Shown: positions 39,067 to 49,811 of the stretch, one piece after another | Layout: every line of letters begins with the position of its first letter | Position numbering within the stretch: the stretch's first letter is position 1 | The notes under the pieces: model-generated | Databases searched by the model: none | What the model was told of the DNA's origin: nothing | What the model saw: only the letters and a program-made list of their open reading frames with translations | Translations under genes and position numbers: made by a program | Assembly (NCBI GenBank): GCA_963921195.1 | Contig: OY992541.1 | Span: forward strand, 16,302,012 to 16,366,011 | DNA from: Pegoplata infirma | Taxonomy: Eukaryota > Arthropoda > Insecta > Diptera > Anthomyiidae | DNA length: 64,000 nt | Direction: 5' to 3'

Positions 39067-40120
39067 CTATACATACAACCCATTTAAAAATTTACGGTTC
39101 ACATGTTTTTTTTTCGCTAACCATTTATAAACAGGTAAAATTTCCGTCAAATGATCCCACAATTTTACCAATTTCGTTTCAAAAATGTCAAATGTTTTTT
39201 GTCATAAAAATGTTGCAGGTATAACTCTTCAAAAAAGGTTTTTTACTTAAACAAGCGCACCTTAGCCAGTTTTCAACCGATTCACAATATTTTTAAAATG
39301 TTTAAGAATTAACACTGATATTTTTTAAACAAACCCAAAAAATTATGAATAGGATTTGGAAGTAACTGACACGCCCATTTTTTTATTCCACTCACACTGA
39401 CACTCACTAACAACCACGTGAGTAAAATTAATTTTCAATCACGCTCACTTCTGATCATATGTGAATCACGCACAAATCTAATTACGTTCCCATCTCTAGT
39501 TTATATGCATATGCGCATAAAATTATTACTAGTAACAAGATTTATGAATAATGCTTGAATTACAAGCGTTTCTGAAAAAAATTAAAAATGCCCTATCACA
39601 AAACTTAGCATAACTCATTCATTTTTAAACCGATTGTTATGTTTTTTGGTGTTTTGGAAAGCTACTTTACTATACTTTTTTACAAAAAATTCAAAAAAAT
39701 TGTTTAATGATGCACTTTCAACTTAGAGTGTAAAGAATATGACAAATTTTTCAAAAAATACGTTTTTTTTTTACTTAAGCGATCGTAGCTCAGCCAATTC
39801 TTGATCGATTTTTAATATTTTTATTTTGTTTGAAAGGTAAGACCTATACCTTTAAAACAAATCCATAAAATCGAAAATCGGTTGCAAACTAACAAAGTAA
39901 TAATTTTTTAAAATTGTAATTTAAGAATTTCCGTTTTTCAACACATTTGCCAATAAAAAACGTACTTAACGAAGTGATCCAGAAAAACTATGAGTATATC
40001 AGTACTCTATGGACTCCAACCAATCCGAATTATCATATGAGAACCCCTGCATAAATTATTTTTGGTCTTTTGTAGCACAGTGTAGTTAACGTTATGCAGT
40101 TAAGGGTAAAACCGCCAAAT

Positions 40121-41169
40121 TTGAATCTTAAAGGAATCAAATAAGTCCCTCCAAAAAGTATTCGTCATTTTTACCGTAAATTTAATTTAATTAAACTAAG
40201 AAAATATAGACCAAATTTCATCTCGTTTGGTGCGGGAACTTTTTTGACTTAAGCGAAAAAGTAAAAATGTAATTCTTAATATTTTTGTATTGCCCTTTTG
40301 GCTAGGGCAGGTAAATTTTGATATTTGCTAAAAAATCCAAAAAGTCATAACCCTTTTGTACACAGAAAAAAACGAATTGTTATATTGACCCCCATATTGG
40401 TGAATACAATTAATTTTTCACTGAAAGTGCTTCTATACGGAAATTTGTAATATCAACAAACGTTTGTAAATTTTGATTGTTGAAAAAATAATTTTGTTTT
40501 TTTCAACAAAGAAATTCAAATAACACCAACACAATTTTTTGATCTGAAAAAAGTAAAAATCTTATTTTTTTCAACAAAGAAATTCAACAAACACAATTTG
40601 TTTATCTGACAAAAGAATTTTTTTTTTCAACAAACAAAAACACTATTTGTTGACATGATAAAAGAATTTTGAAATTAAATTACTTGACTGAGTTTGTTGA
40701 AAACAAAATCGAAGTTTTGTATTATTACAGGCGGCCGTTTTTACTAAATGTTTGGTTGATATCATGTTTTGTTGATTTACAATTTATATTTGTTGATTTA
40801 AATTTGACTTGATTTTGATTTAATTTTCTGTATAAGCACAAATTTTTAATTTTGTAGTGCATAAAAATAGGAGCCCTTATATTTAAAAGTTTATTTACCT
40901 TAATACAGTTAACTTTATGTACATTTTTCAAAATTCCCGGGAATACGCGATAAAAAAATGACGAATTCCCGGAAATCTCGGGACGGAAAATCCCGGAAAA
41001 CATTCTCTTATTATCATGGTAAAATAAAAATAAAAAAAATCTTCTTTGTGGCTTATTTTATTTCATTTGGGTTTTGTTTTTATTTTTCGTGTTGGGGGTT
41101 TATTTCATTGGGGGATATTTAATAGCGCTGATCTTTTTTGCGTTTAACATAATAATGAAAATCTATTAT
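40121..41169. other. toy upstream intron, no recognised feature
   Basis: AT-rich sequence leading to the exon. 40370-40690 has many CAACAAA and TTTGTTGA motifs and may be a degraded element, but I see no ends. Nothing else can be called. Confidence 0.4.
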
Positions 41170-41191
41170 TTTGTTCTATATTTCTTTTTAG
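41170..41191 (+). other. toy 3' splice acceptor with pyrimidine tract
   Basis: TTTGTTCTATATTTCTTTTTAG precedes the exon in two overlapping pyrimidine-rich runs ending in AG at 41190-41191. This is a good fit to the fly acceptor consensus. Confidence 0.9.
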
Positions 41192-41372
41192 ATATTACGA
41201 AACTGGTTCAATTAAACCTCGTGCCATAGGTGGTTCAAAGCCTCGAGTAGCCACTACCCCAGTTGTACAAAAAATAGCTGATTACAAACGTGAATGTCCA
41301 AGTATTTTTGCTTGGGAAATACGTGATCGATTGCTGTCGGAACAAGTATGCAATAGTGATAATATACCCAGT
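41192..41372 (+). CDS. toy: twin of eyeless (Pax6) paired-domain exon
   Basis: 181 bp encoding 60 full codons after one completing base. It reads [19 protein letters not shown], then [31 protein letters not shown] and [10 protein letters not shown]. This is the end of the N-terminal PAI subdomain, the linker and the start of the C-terminal RED subdomain of a Pax6 paired box, a DNA-binding domain of the eye-selector transcription factors. [19 protein letters not shown] and SEQVCNSD match what I recall of Drosophila toy; eyeless has SIRPRAI, ATAEVVSKISQY and QENVCTND. A pyrimidine-rich acceptor precedes it and GTGAGT follows, so the exon enters with one base of a split codon and leaves in phase 0. 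No other toy exon is recognisable in the window. Confidence 0.94.
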
Positions 41373-41378
41373 GTGAGT
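41373..41378 (+). other. toy 5' splice donor GTGAGT
   Basis: GTGAGT immediately follows the Pro-Ser codons. In Pax6 proteins the next residues are V-S-S-I-N, so the GTG here must be intronic and the next exon must supply the Val codon. Confidence 0.88.
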
Positions 41379-41389
41379 ATGGTTATCTA

Positions 41390-41480
41390 CACTCCAAAAA
41401 ATAAAATACTGTAAAACTAACAAAAGAAAATTGTTAAAATAAGCAAAAAAGCTGTAGTTTTGAACCAAGAACAAACAATA
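41390..41480. mobile_element. CACTCA-type MITE end, partial
   Basis: TA followed by CACTCCAAAAAATAAAATAC and TGTAAAACTAACAAAAG, resembling the left end of 49812-50434. No matching right end is seen. Confidence 0.45.
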
Positions 41481-41840
41481 AATCTCCCCTAAGAGGATAT
41501 TTAGACTTCTAACGAAAAAATAAGTTTGGCGTCTTGGCGTTTCTTACTAAGGCCAAAATAAAAGGGTGTCAGGTGTTTTTTGCGTTTTGGCGTTTCGGCA
41601 TCAATTACTTAGGCAAAAAATAAACGGGTGTCTCTGTTGTTTGCGTTTTGGCCAGATGGGCCAGATTTTTTGTTTTTTTCTGGTTTTTGAATTTAAAGAG
41701 TAAATTGAGGAAAAATGTTATTAAAATGAAAAAAAAAATATTAAAAGATTTAATTAATTAAAATTACAAAAAATAAGGAAAAAAAACAATAATTAATTTT
41801 TAGTTGTTTTTCGTTTTTTTTTGCCGGTTTTTGAATTTAA

Positions 41841-42278
41841 AGGTGGGTAAGTTGCTCGGTTTTCACGTGAAAATCTGTCAAACTCCATATAAAAAAAAAC
41901 ATAAATTTCACACTAGCTTTATAAAAGCAAAAAAATTTCGCTGAAGAGGTATTCTGTTCACTGGTGAAAAACCGGCAAAATAACCCGGTATATGTTGCAA
42001 CAACACTATAAGCAACATTTTTTTTAAATGTACAGACCATTTAAAAAGCGGTGAAATTTAACATTCGGAAATAAAATGAAGTAATTATAAGTGTTTGGGA
42101 CTGTAAACATTAATTATATCACATAAATAGAAAAAAATTATCAACAAAATTTTAATTTAAGGTATTTTATGTATGCTGATGCGCAAAACATAACCAAACA
42201 TATGACTGTCAAATTTTCACTACAAATTAATTGATGTTTCGAAACATTTTTTTTCACCGGTGAACAACTTACTTAGCT
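41841..42278. mobile_element. 438-bp MITE, TSD TAA, copy 1 (intact, uninterrupted)
   Basis: TIRs AGGTGGGTAAGTTGCTC and the inverse of AGCTAAGTAAGTTGTTC, TSD TAA on both sides (41838-41840, 42279-42281). It includes TTTTCACGTGAAAA and TTTTCACCGGTGAA palindromes near the ends. It is homologous throughout to 58898-62438 minus the nested element there. The TWA-type 3-bp TSD fits PIF/Harbinger. Confidence 0.87.
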
Positions 42279-42448
42279 TAAAGAGTAAATTCATGAAAAA
42301 TTTTATTTAAATCACATTTAAAGAGTAAATTCAGGAAAAATTTAATTACAATAAAAAAAGATTTAATTAATTTAAATTAAGAAAAAATATTTAAATAAAA
42401 AAAAATATTTTTACTCAAAATGGACACACAACAATATTATCGACTAGG

Positions 42449-42505
42449 AGATTTCAACCGGGGACCTTCTGATTCTCGTGCTAACCCTCTACCCACAATC
42501 CTAAA
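42449..42505 (-). other. tRNA-like module 1 (box A/B relic)
   Basis: On the minus strand it reads GTGGGTAGAGGGTTAGC, then ATCAGAAGGTCCCCGG and TTGAAATCTCC, resembling a tRNA D-arm (box A), anticodon 3' side and T-loop (box B). The T-stem does not pair fully, so it is not a working tRNA. Confidence 0.5.
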
Positions 42506-42632
42506 GGTAAGGTCAAAATTTAAGTTTCTTAAATTAAAATATACCTAAACTTTTTTTAAAAGTAACGCAATTTGGAGTAAAAAACATTTATAAATACAAA
42601 AATAAAAATAAGAAAATTAAAAAAAAAAAGTT

Positions 42633-42694
42633 ATGAGATTTGAACCGAGGACCTTCCGTGTCCTGTGCATACGCTCTACCATATCGCCTAAAGG
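42633..42694 (-). other. tRNA-like module 2 (box A/B relic)
   Basis: Minus strand: GGCGATATGGTAGAGCGTAT (box A like), an anticodon-like hairpin AGGAC-ACGGAAG-GTCCT with five pairs and a 7-base loop, then CGGTTCAAATCTC (box B like). The acceptor and T stems are poor. It probably derives from a tRNA or a SINE head. Confidence 0.52.
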
Positions 42695-42702
42695 ATTACA
42701 AG

Positions 42703-43001
42703 GAAATTCGATATCTTTTTGTTCTAATGCAGTGTCAGATTTCTAATAATAAATTTAAAAAACGAATTTTCTTTAACGTTATTTCTGTTGTTTGTTATTT
42801 TTTTGTTCAGAGAGGTAAAAAACTTATTTTGTTTAAGAAAATAACAAACGATTTTAGTAAAAGAATTTATAATTCAGAATCTTAAAGAGTCAATTCATTT
42901 TTTTAATTAAATTTTTTGATGTATTTAAATTTATAAATTTAATTTAAAATTTTGAATGAATCAATTAATTGTTTAATTGATTTAATAAATATTAAATTAA
43001 C
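42703..43001. other. Unassigned AT-rich intron
   Basis: Very AT-rich with TTAATTAAAT runs. Nothing supportable. Confidence 0.4.
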
Positions 43002-43089
43002 TAGCTGTTTCGCACCCGGCGTTGCCCGGGTTGAAAAAAATATTTTATAATGAATAACAGTTTGTAATTCCCTATGGTTGCATCCTCGG

Positions 43090-45570
43090 TTAGCACTACA
43101 TATGGTGAAAATTTCAATTTCGCATTACTTTACACCACCTCTGACCCATTATTCCCGCCTTGTTTAGTACTCGACGTTTAAGCGTGATAACCGAATAGGC
43201 AGAAATATCTTTCAATATATTATAAATGGGTGTGGAAATTTACGTCCCTTTGTTCGATCGCACACTGATATGGGCCCGCATCTGTTAGTCAGTTATTAAA
43301 AATTGGCTCAGCCGTTTTTGCGTGATTGCGGAACTGGCAAAAATACACGCCTTTGCCCAATCACGCGCTAATATGGCATATTGTTCCCGCCTCGGTTAGT
43401 AAGTACTATAAAGTTGAAATTTTGTTAAAATCAGTTAAGGCGCTTAAGCGTAATTACGGAACAGACAGAAAATAACTTTCAGTGTGGTGCAAAGGGGCGT
43501 GACAACTTACGCCCAGTGGTCTTAACACGCTCTATTATGGTTTATTATTCCCGTTTCGGAAGTACTATGTGTGGTGAAAAATCCATTAAAATCGGTTAAG
43601 CCGTTTCCCATAAGCATGATTGTGGGAGAGGCAGAAATAACTTTCAATGTAATACAAAAGAGCGTGGGATTTTACTCCCCTTTGTCAAACCCCACTCTTT
43701 TGTGGCCTATAGTTCCTGCCTCGGTTAGTGCTATCTGCGGTGGAAATTTCTTCAAAATCAGTTAAGCCGAATAAGCGTGATTGCGAAAAAGGCAGAAAGG
43801 AGGTGCAATAATTTAACAGGGCGTGTCATTTTATGCCCCTTTGTCCGATCGCTCATTTTATGTTCTATAGTTCCCGCCTCGTTTAGTACTATCTGTGACG
43901 AAAATTTCATGTTAATTGATTCAGCCGTTGATGCGTAATTGAGGAACTGACAGAAACAACTTTTAGTATAGTACAAAAGAGCGATGCAACTAATGCCTCT
44001 TTGTCCAAACGCGCTTATTATGGCAGTCAAAAATAATTTGAAAATAATATAAAGAGCGGCATTTTAAAACGCCTTTGCCCAATAACGTGCTGATATGGCA
44101 TATTGTTTCCGTTTCGGTTAGTACTATCTGTGTTGAAAATTGCAATAAAATCTGTTCAGACGTTTAAGAGTGATTACGGAACTGACAGAAATAACTTTCA
44201 ATGTAATACAAAGGGGCGTGGTCTTTTACGCCCATCCGTCAGAGCGCCCTCCTATTATAACCTATAGTGTCCGCCTGGGCTTGTACTATGCTTGTAAATT
44301 TTCATTAAAATCGGTTCAGACGTTTACGCGTGATTACGGAACAGGTAGAAATAACTTCAATGAAGTACAAAGGGGCGTGGCATTTCCGCCCCTTTGTGTG
44401 ATCGCCGCCCTATTATGAACTATATTTCCCGCTTGGATTAGTACTATATGTGGTGAAAATTTCTTTAAAATCGGTTCAGCCGTTTAAGTGTAAGTGTTTA
44501 AGTGTAATTGCTGAAAAGGAAGAAATAATCCTGCAAGCATTTCGAAACGAAGAAGATACGCTAGCGTATCGCCTGGAAGATAAATTGTATTGCGGGGGAT
44601 ATCTTCTTCGTATTGCGGAAGAAACACCTGTGAGTAGAAATCGTGTCCCGAAAGCGATACGTCCAGAAGATACAAAGGCAATTCTTCTGGAGGATAATCA
44701 CGCAATATTGCCAGATAATCATTTGGAAGATAACTCGAAGATATCACTCAAATTTTACCTAGAAGATAAAAAGATGTTGCCATTTTTTCTCATAGGAGAT
44801 AAAAGTATGTTTATTATTCAAATTAAAGAAGATATTTTACAAACGATAGTGATGAACAATAATTTATTCACTGTTTCCATGATCTTGAAATTGATTATCT
44901 TCTTCAAAAATGGCACATTGAGCTGTTGAAAATTTGCAGGACCTAATGGAGTTAAAAAAAAGTTAGTAAGTTTTGCAGATTAATGCCTTTGTTGTTTGTG
45001 AATTCATTACTTACCTCTTAACACCAATTTTTATGATTTTTTGTTTATTTATTCCGAAAAAACAATGAAAAACGAAATTAAATATATTTTTGACAATAAA
45101 TAAATGTATTGATTTCGTATTTTTTACATCCGTATGATAAGAGAATATCGTATATGTATCGCGCAGGTGAAAAATCACCTTGGAGATAAATTTTTGATAA
45201 TTCGGCGATATTGTTTATTTTATAAATGACAAAAAAAATATATTTTTTTAAAAATTGCTAAAATATCCTCGAAATGATAAAAGAAAGATTTTCAAAAAAT
45301 ACTACTTTAATGAATTTTTATTACGATAAAAAGAAGATATTGCCGCAATTTCTTCTAGGGGATATTTCTTCCAAATGTTTGCAGGGAATGTTCAATATAA
45401 TACAAAGGGGCGTGGCATTTTACGCCCACTTGGCAGATCGGTCTATCTTATGGCCTATAGTTCCCGTCTCGGTTAGTACTATCTGTGGTGAAGATTTCAT
45501 GTAAATCGGTTCAGCCGTTTATCCTTGATTGTGGACAGACAGAAAAACCAAAGAATGCCACGCCCCTTTG
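43090..45570. repeat. ~157-bp degenerate tandem repeat (GGGGCGTGGCATTTTACGCC units)
   Basis: Unit landmarks are GGGGCGTGGCATTTTACGCC, TATAGTTCCCGCCTCGGTTA, GTACTATCTGTGGTGAAAAT, AATCGGTTCAGCCGTTTA and CAGAAATAACTTTCAATG. They recur at about 43228, 43494, 43651, 43810, 43978, 44214, 44372 and 45408. Units are diverged. The array is interrupted by the 44530-45386 element. Confidence 0.85.
44530..45386. mobile_element. CCTGCAA-ended element rich in GAAGATA motifs
   Basis: Inverted ends CCTGCAAGCATTTCGAA and CCAAATGTTTGCAGG, inserted in a 157-bp unit near GAAATAA. GAAGATA or its inverse TATCTTC occurs more than a dozen times. A 159-codon frame (44450-44929) begins in the flanking repeat and reads acidic LEDK/PEDT/LEDN repeats only because of that motif, so I treat it as non-coding. 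Confidence 0.6.
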
Positions 45571-48238
45571 TAAGGATCTTATATTTACAAAAAGTGGTCG
45601 TAAAAAGAGGCGTGGCTTCCAATCAAGATGCGGGGTGGCATATATTTCCTTGCAAAAAACGCCCTATTAGTATGCCAAATTGCATGTTTATCGGTAACAA
45701 ACATCCAAATCGTCACCTAAAATGCAAAACGCCCTAACTAACAAAAAATTCAAAATCGCGTTTTTAATTGATTCTTATGTATTGGATCAAAATACATGTT
45801 CACAAAAAAATTTAGACTCCTTTGATCAAAAATGGAGATTTTATTAACAAAATTCAAAAAGCCCTAACTACATGCTTTAATATATGTTAAACCAAAAAGC
45901 CCCAACTACACATTTGTTTACATAATATTGCAAACGCAACTGCTATTTTTTAAGACTAAACATTTTTTTGATGCTTCTTCTTCCAGGATGTCCACCAATA
46001 GGAAAAATATCTGTATATGTGCACAAAAAATAAAGTTTAGAAATTTACCAATTAACCCCTTCAGGCCCGTACTCTCACGAGAATTGTTCCTTTTTCTGCT
46101 ATAGAAATCGCAATTTATGCAGTATAATTAGTCTTAAGTAAGATATAAATTCTACATAAAATTTAATAACAATATAATTAATGCCGATAAAAACATGATC
46201 GTAAGTTCTTCATTCCGATTGAATAAAATTCAATGTAAATTTTTCGTTAAATAAGTGCAAAATTTTTTTTTTTTTTGATTATAAATTTTTGCTATTATTA
46301 CAAAAAATGCAGGGGGCTAATTATGTAACTTGATAATTGTCAATCGTCATCGTTAGCTCATTATTCAATTACTATAAAATGACACTATATGGTAATGGAA
46401 TATAACAAAAAACGTTAGCTTCATTGGAAAGCTTATAATTTCTTCATAAAAAGGGACAGAAATAAAAACAAGTTGATGTCTAATACCGCTAACATTAAAT
46501 ACAGGGCTTAGGAATGATAAAATAACAACCTGTGTCAAATTTCACCATTTACAAATGGGGGTTTTCATCTCAAGTGACACAACTTTTAAAACCGATAGCA
46601 GTTTAGTCACAATTTTTCAACGAGATCGGTCAATAACTTTCTGAGTTAGAGGGGCCGTTATTTTACATTTTGGTCAAACAGTTGTTATTTTTGCATCTAT
46701 GTAACCGATTACCTAATGTTCCTAGCAAAATGTGTCCCGAGAGTTTAAGATAGCTATTTCTTTAGTCTTTCAAAAAAAAATTTTTTTTTACTTTTTTTTT
46801 TTGCAAAATCAAAAGCTTATTTGGCATTTTTTTAAAACCGGCCCTTTTTTAACTCAAAATAAAGCTAAGGTATTTTCCTTTAAGAGCTTTGTAGGATGCG
46901 AGTAAGATATCTATCAAATGCCCAATATTTACTGTAGATCTTAAGAAATTTTCCAGAAGCCGAGTAAACGCTTTGACGACCATACATTTTTGGCCGAAGT
47001 GTTTTTGATTTTCTTTCCATTTTCGTAATTTCTGACCTAACAATAGTTACGCATAAAAAAATTGGGCCCCTCCTTCCCCCTTATTACGCTAATCTGTCCA
47101 AGGCTATTTTGGTACTCGCGTGATCTTTAAGAAATGCAACTTAATAATAGTTATTCTACAAGAATTTGGGTTCTAAACCCCCTTCTTGACCATTATTTCG
47201 CCTCTCAAGTAAATATAATTTTGTCCCTTATATATTTATTACTTCGCAAACTTTGAGAACTTATTGTGAGTAAGTGGACCCAGTTAGAGACTTAATGAAA
47301 ACAAAAATTTTGTTTCTCTAAATCTCTTCTATAATTCATCTATGAGCACATTTATCCTATCTTTTACTTGAACAAAAAAAAAATCGCAAAAAATCATTTG
47401 GGAAGTATAGTTGCCTGTGGTCGTTAAAAGGTTAAAGCATTTCGATGCATTAGGTTTTTTCGGGCCATACCCCTTGTCCTGTTCCACTCTCATTTGACAT
47501 GGAGCATTAAAATGGTAAATTGACATTCTGTATCGAATTAAGTTAACATGTGTTTAACAGAATCCGAAATGATACATTTTGCAGTGTTAGGTTATATAGC
47601 AGGTGCCATGCCCCTTTTTCCAATACCGCCCACATTTTGTTAGAGTTCGAAATGATAAAACAACATTCTTTATCAAATTTTGTTAGCATGTTGTTACATT
47701 TTATAACACATCTGCTTGGTGTTTTTAAACATCTTCAGTGCAGATAGGGCTTTTTGTATTTCAGAAAATTACAAGACAAAAGGGCGTTACTAACATAACT
47801 TTTTAAATATTAAAAATTTATAATTTTTTTTAACAGAAATCAATTTGTTTGAGTGATTTTACTAATATTTAAGAAATTTGTAATGAAAACTTTTATAGTT
47901 TTTATATAAACACGTTTTTTGCTTCTCCTGAAAAATTTATAAAATGTTAGATAGGGCGTTTTGCATTTTAGGTGACGAAATATAGTACAACAACCACATA
48001 TATTGAAAAATCTGAAATTCACAAAAAGTGGGCGTAAAAGGAGGCCAGTTTTCATTCCAGGAAACGTACTATCTACATGCTAAATTTCATTTGAATCGGT
48101 TTAGTAGTTTTTTCTGAAAGCGACACAAACAAACAAACTAACATGTAATTTTTATATATATATAAGGATTTCTTGAACTTTCTCTTTATGTGAGGTTTTA
48201 GGTCATCATCAGTTTTAAAATAAAAGTTTTTTATACCT
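45571..48238. repeat. Weak inverted repeat around GCAAAACGCCCTAACTA, otherwise unassigned
   Basis: CGTCACCTAAAATGCAAAAC at 45711 is mirrored at about 47950-47975, and AAAAGCCCTAACTAC-type motifs lie just inside both. The 2.2 kb between (45740-47940) has no frame or end that I recognise. Confidence 0.45.
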
Positions 48239-48862
48239 TACACACAAAAATTTTTTTTTTTCATGAACGATTTTCATTGTATTTATGAACAAATTCATAC
48301 AATTTATTACTTTTTCATAATATTTATAAACTTTTTCATAGTATTTATGAATAAATCATAATATGTGAAATTTAAGAATTTTTAACATTTTTCATAAATA
48401 CTATGAAAAAGTTTATAAATATTATGAAAAAGTAATAAATTGTATGAATTTGTTCATAAATACTATGAAAATCGGTCATGGAAAAAAAAAATTTTTTTGT
48501 GTGTACACCACACTGTAGAACAGGGTATAATGAGTTTGTGCTGATATTTGTAACTACCCGAAATATTGGTCCTAGATCCACTTTTAAGTATACCGATCGA
48601 CTTAGAATCACTTTTTGAGTCGATTTAGCGATGTCCGTCCGTCCGTCTGTCCATCCTTCTGTCCGTCCTTCTGTCTGTCTGTCCATGTAAACAGTGTAAG
48701 CCTCTTTTGGTCCAAAGACGAAGCCTATTGAAATTGAAAAAATCGGTCCATATTTAGACCTAGCCCTCATACAAAGGTCCTCTTTAGTTTTGGCTCAAAT
48801 GACTCTAATAGCCGCATTTTAATAGGTATCGAAATCGGACCAGTTCTTCTTGTAGCCCCCAT
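48231..48862 (-). mobile_element. DINE-like element F2d, reverse copy, two insertions
   Basis: TTTATACCTTACACC, GGTATAATGAGTTTGTGCTG, ACTACCCGAAATATTGG, GTCCGTCCGTCTGTCC core at 48633-48685, GGTCCATATTTAGACC and GTAGCCCCCATA are the inverse of F2c. A hairpin MITE (48241-48503) interrupts its end and a CACTCAAAG element cuts it at 48863. The remainder was not found. Confidence 0.8.
48241..48503. mobile_element. 263-bp hairpin MITE, TA TSD
   Basis: Ends CACACAAAAATTTTTTTT and inverse, TA on both sides (48239-48240, 48504-48505). Most of the element folds on itself: TTCATAGTATTTATGAA-type segments mirror around 48375. Its insertion splits the terminal palindrome of F2d. Confidence 0.88.
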
Positions 48863-48863
48863 A

Positions 48864-49110
48864 CACTCAAAGAAAAAGCTTCTTCATATTGATGAATAGT
48901 TACATCAATATGATGAAATGTTACATCATTCTTCGTCCAATGTAACTTGTCATCAATATGATGAAGCGGTGTCATCAATAACATTTTTATATTTGAAAAA
49001 TAAGAAAAAAAAAAAATATATATTTTTTTTTGTTATTTGATTTTATTTAATTTATTTTTATTTATTTACAATTGTTTATTTTCTAATTTTTAAAAACTTA
49101 CATCTTTTTT
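48864..49110. mobile_element. CACTCAAAG-type element end, partial
   Basis: TA then CACTCAAAGAAAAAGCTTC, followed by repeated ATCAATATGATGAA motifs (48880-48985). No matching right end is identified. It is followed by tRNA-like module 3. Confidence 0.5.
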
Positions 49111-49113
49111 TTC

Positions 49114-49182
49114 GTATCAACCAAGATTTGAACGCCGGACCTCTTGTTTGTTGGGCTTAGCTTCTAGCCACTAGTCTACAGA
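49114..49182 (-). other. tRNA-like module 3 (box A/B relic)
   Basis: Minus strand reads TAGACTAGTGGCTAGAAGC, CAAGAGGTCCGGCG and TTCAAATCTTGG: box A and box B like elements in the right order and spacing. It shares the GAGGTCCNGNGTTCAAATC layout with modules 1 and 2 but not their body, so it is an independent relic. Confidence 0.5.
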
Positions 49183-49811
49183 ACATGAACAAATAATAAA
49201 TCTGAAAAGCCGTTTTGTTTGTTGTGTGCTAAATATAGCGCTAAAATTTGTGTGTAACTATGCTCTGTTAAAAGCTGTGAGAGGGAAAGAGCAAATGTGT
49301 ATGTATGTATATAACAAAAAATGTTGAGACTTTACATCAGTGTTACCGTTGAGAATTTTGAAAAAGTCGCAGAAAAAGTCGTTTTTTACAAAAAAAGTCG
49401 CACAAAAAAAGTCGTTTTACCAATTAGAAGTTGCACATTTTTTTAAGGGTTGAAGATTTTTTTATAAGTTTTTTTTTGTATTAGGGAGTGAAGATAGGCT
49501 TAGGTATGTTTGGAAAAAATTTTAGGGTAAAAATCTCAAAATGTAACTCTTTTTTGGAGTTTCTGGGACAGTTGTGGGGATTTTTGTGGATTTTTACGCC
49601 CAAACAGAATAACATTTTTTCCAAACATACCTAAGCCCTAACCACATACTAATACAGACTCGACATAAGTGACAGGTGTCAAAAAAGCAGTCTTAACCCA
49701 TATGGTTAATTTTTTCAAATTAACCAACGAATTACATTAATTTGACTAACCAAAACATTAAAAAACTAATGAATATTTACTTATTTTGTATAAAAAAACA
49801 TTACAAATGTA

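Larger units (their letters stand above)
35205..40095. repeat. Giant ~4.9-kb palindrome centred near 37640
   Basis: Long inverted arms. For example AGTGCTACACC, GGGTTCTCATAT and GGATCACTTCGTTAAGTACG at 35210-35340 are mirrored at 39955-40085. GGGATCATTTGATGGAAATT (36133) is mirrored at about 39150, and CGTGGTCAAAAATTG (37100) at 37760. Arms continue to a central CTCACG-rich hairpin at 37510-37720. Two later events interrupt the symmetry: a partial hAT MITE in the left arm (36267 on) and a hAT MITE in the right arm (37928-39066). No ORF. Confidence 0.85.
43002..48168 (+). mobile_element. Composite repeat bounded by ACTAGCTG and TATATATATAAGGAT
   Basis: Left edge AACTAGCTGTTTCGCACCCG and GCGTTGCCCGGG, right edge CGACACAAACAAACAAACTA then TTTTTATATATATATAAGG. 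Such starts and ends (ACTAGCTG..., then a GACAGACAAAC-like segment and a TATA-rich end) are widespread in insects and are usually ascribed to RTE-like or Helitron-like repeats. No RT is visible. It contains the 157-bp tandem units, a CCTGCAA-type element and a central inverted repeat. Confidence 0.5.

Noticed and set aside
41235..41474. Minus-strand ORF over the toy exon
   Set aside because: It spans the splice donor and intron and is antisense to a conserved paired-box exon.
44450..44929. 159-codon ORF as a small gene
   Set aside because: It begins in the 157-bp repeat, crosses the element end, and its residue pattern comes from the GAAGATA motif. No homologue is recognised.
42449..49182. 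The three tRNA-like modules as functional tRNA genes
   Set aside because: Acceptor and T stems do not pair and there is no clear anticodon with U33. They are called relics only.
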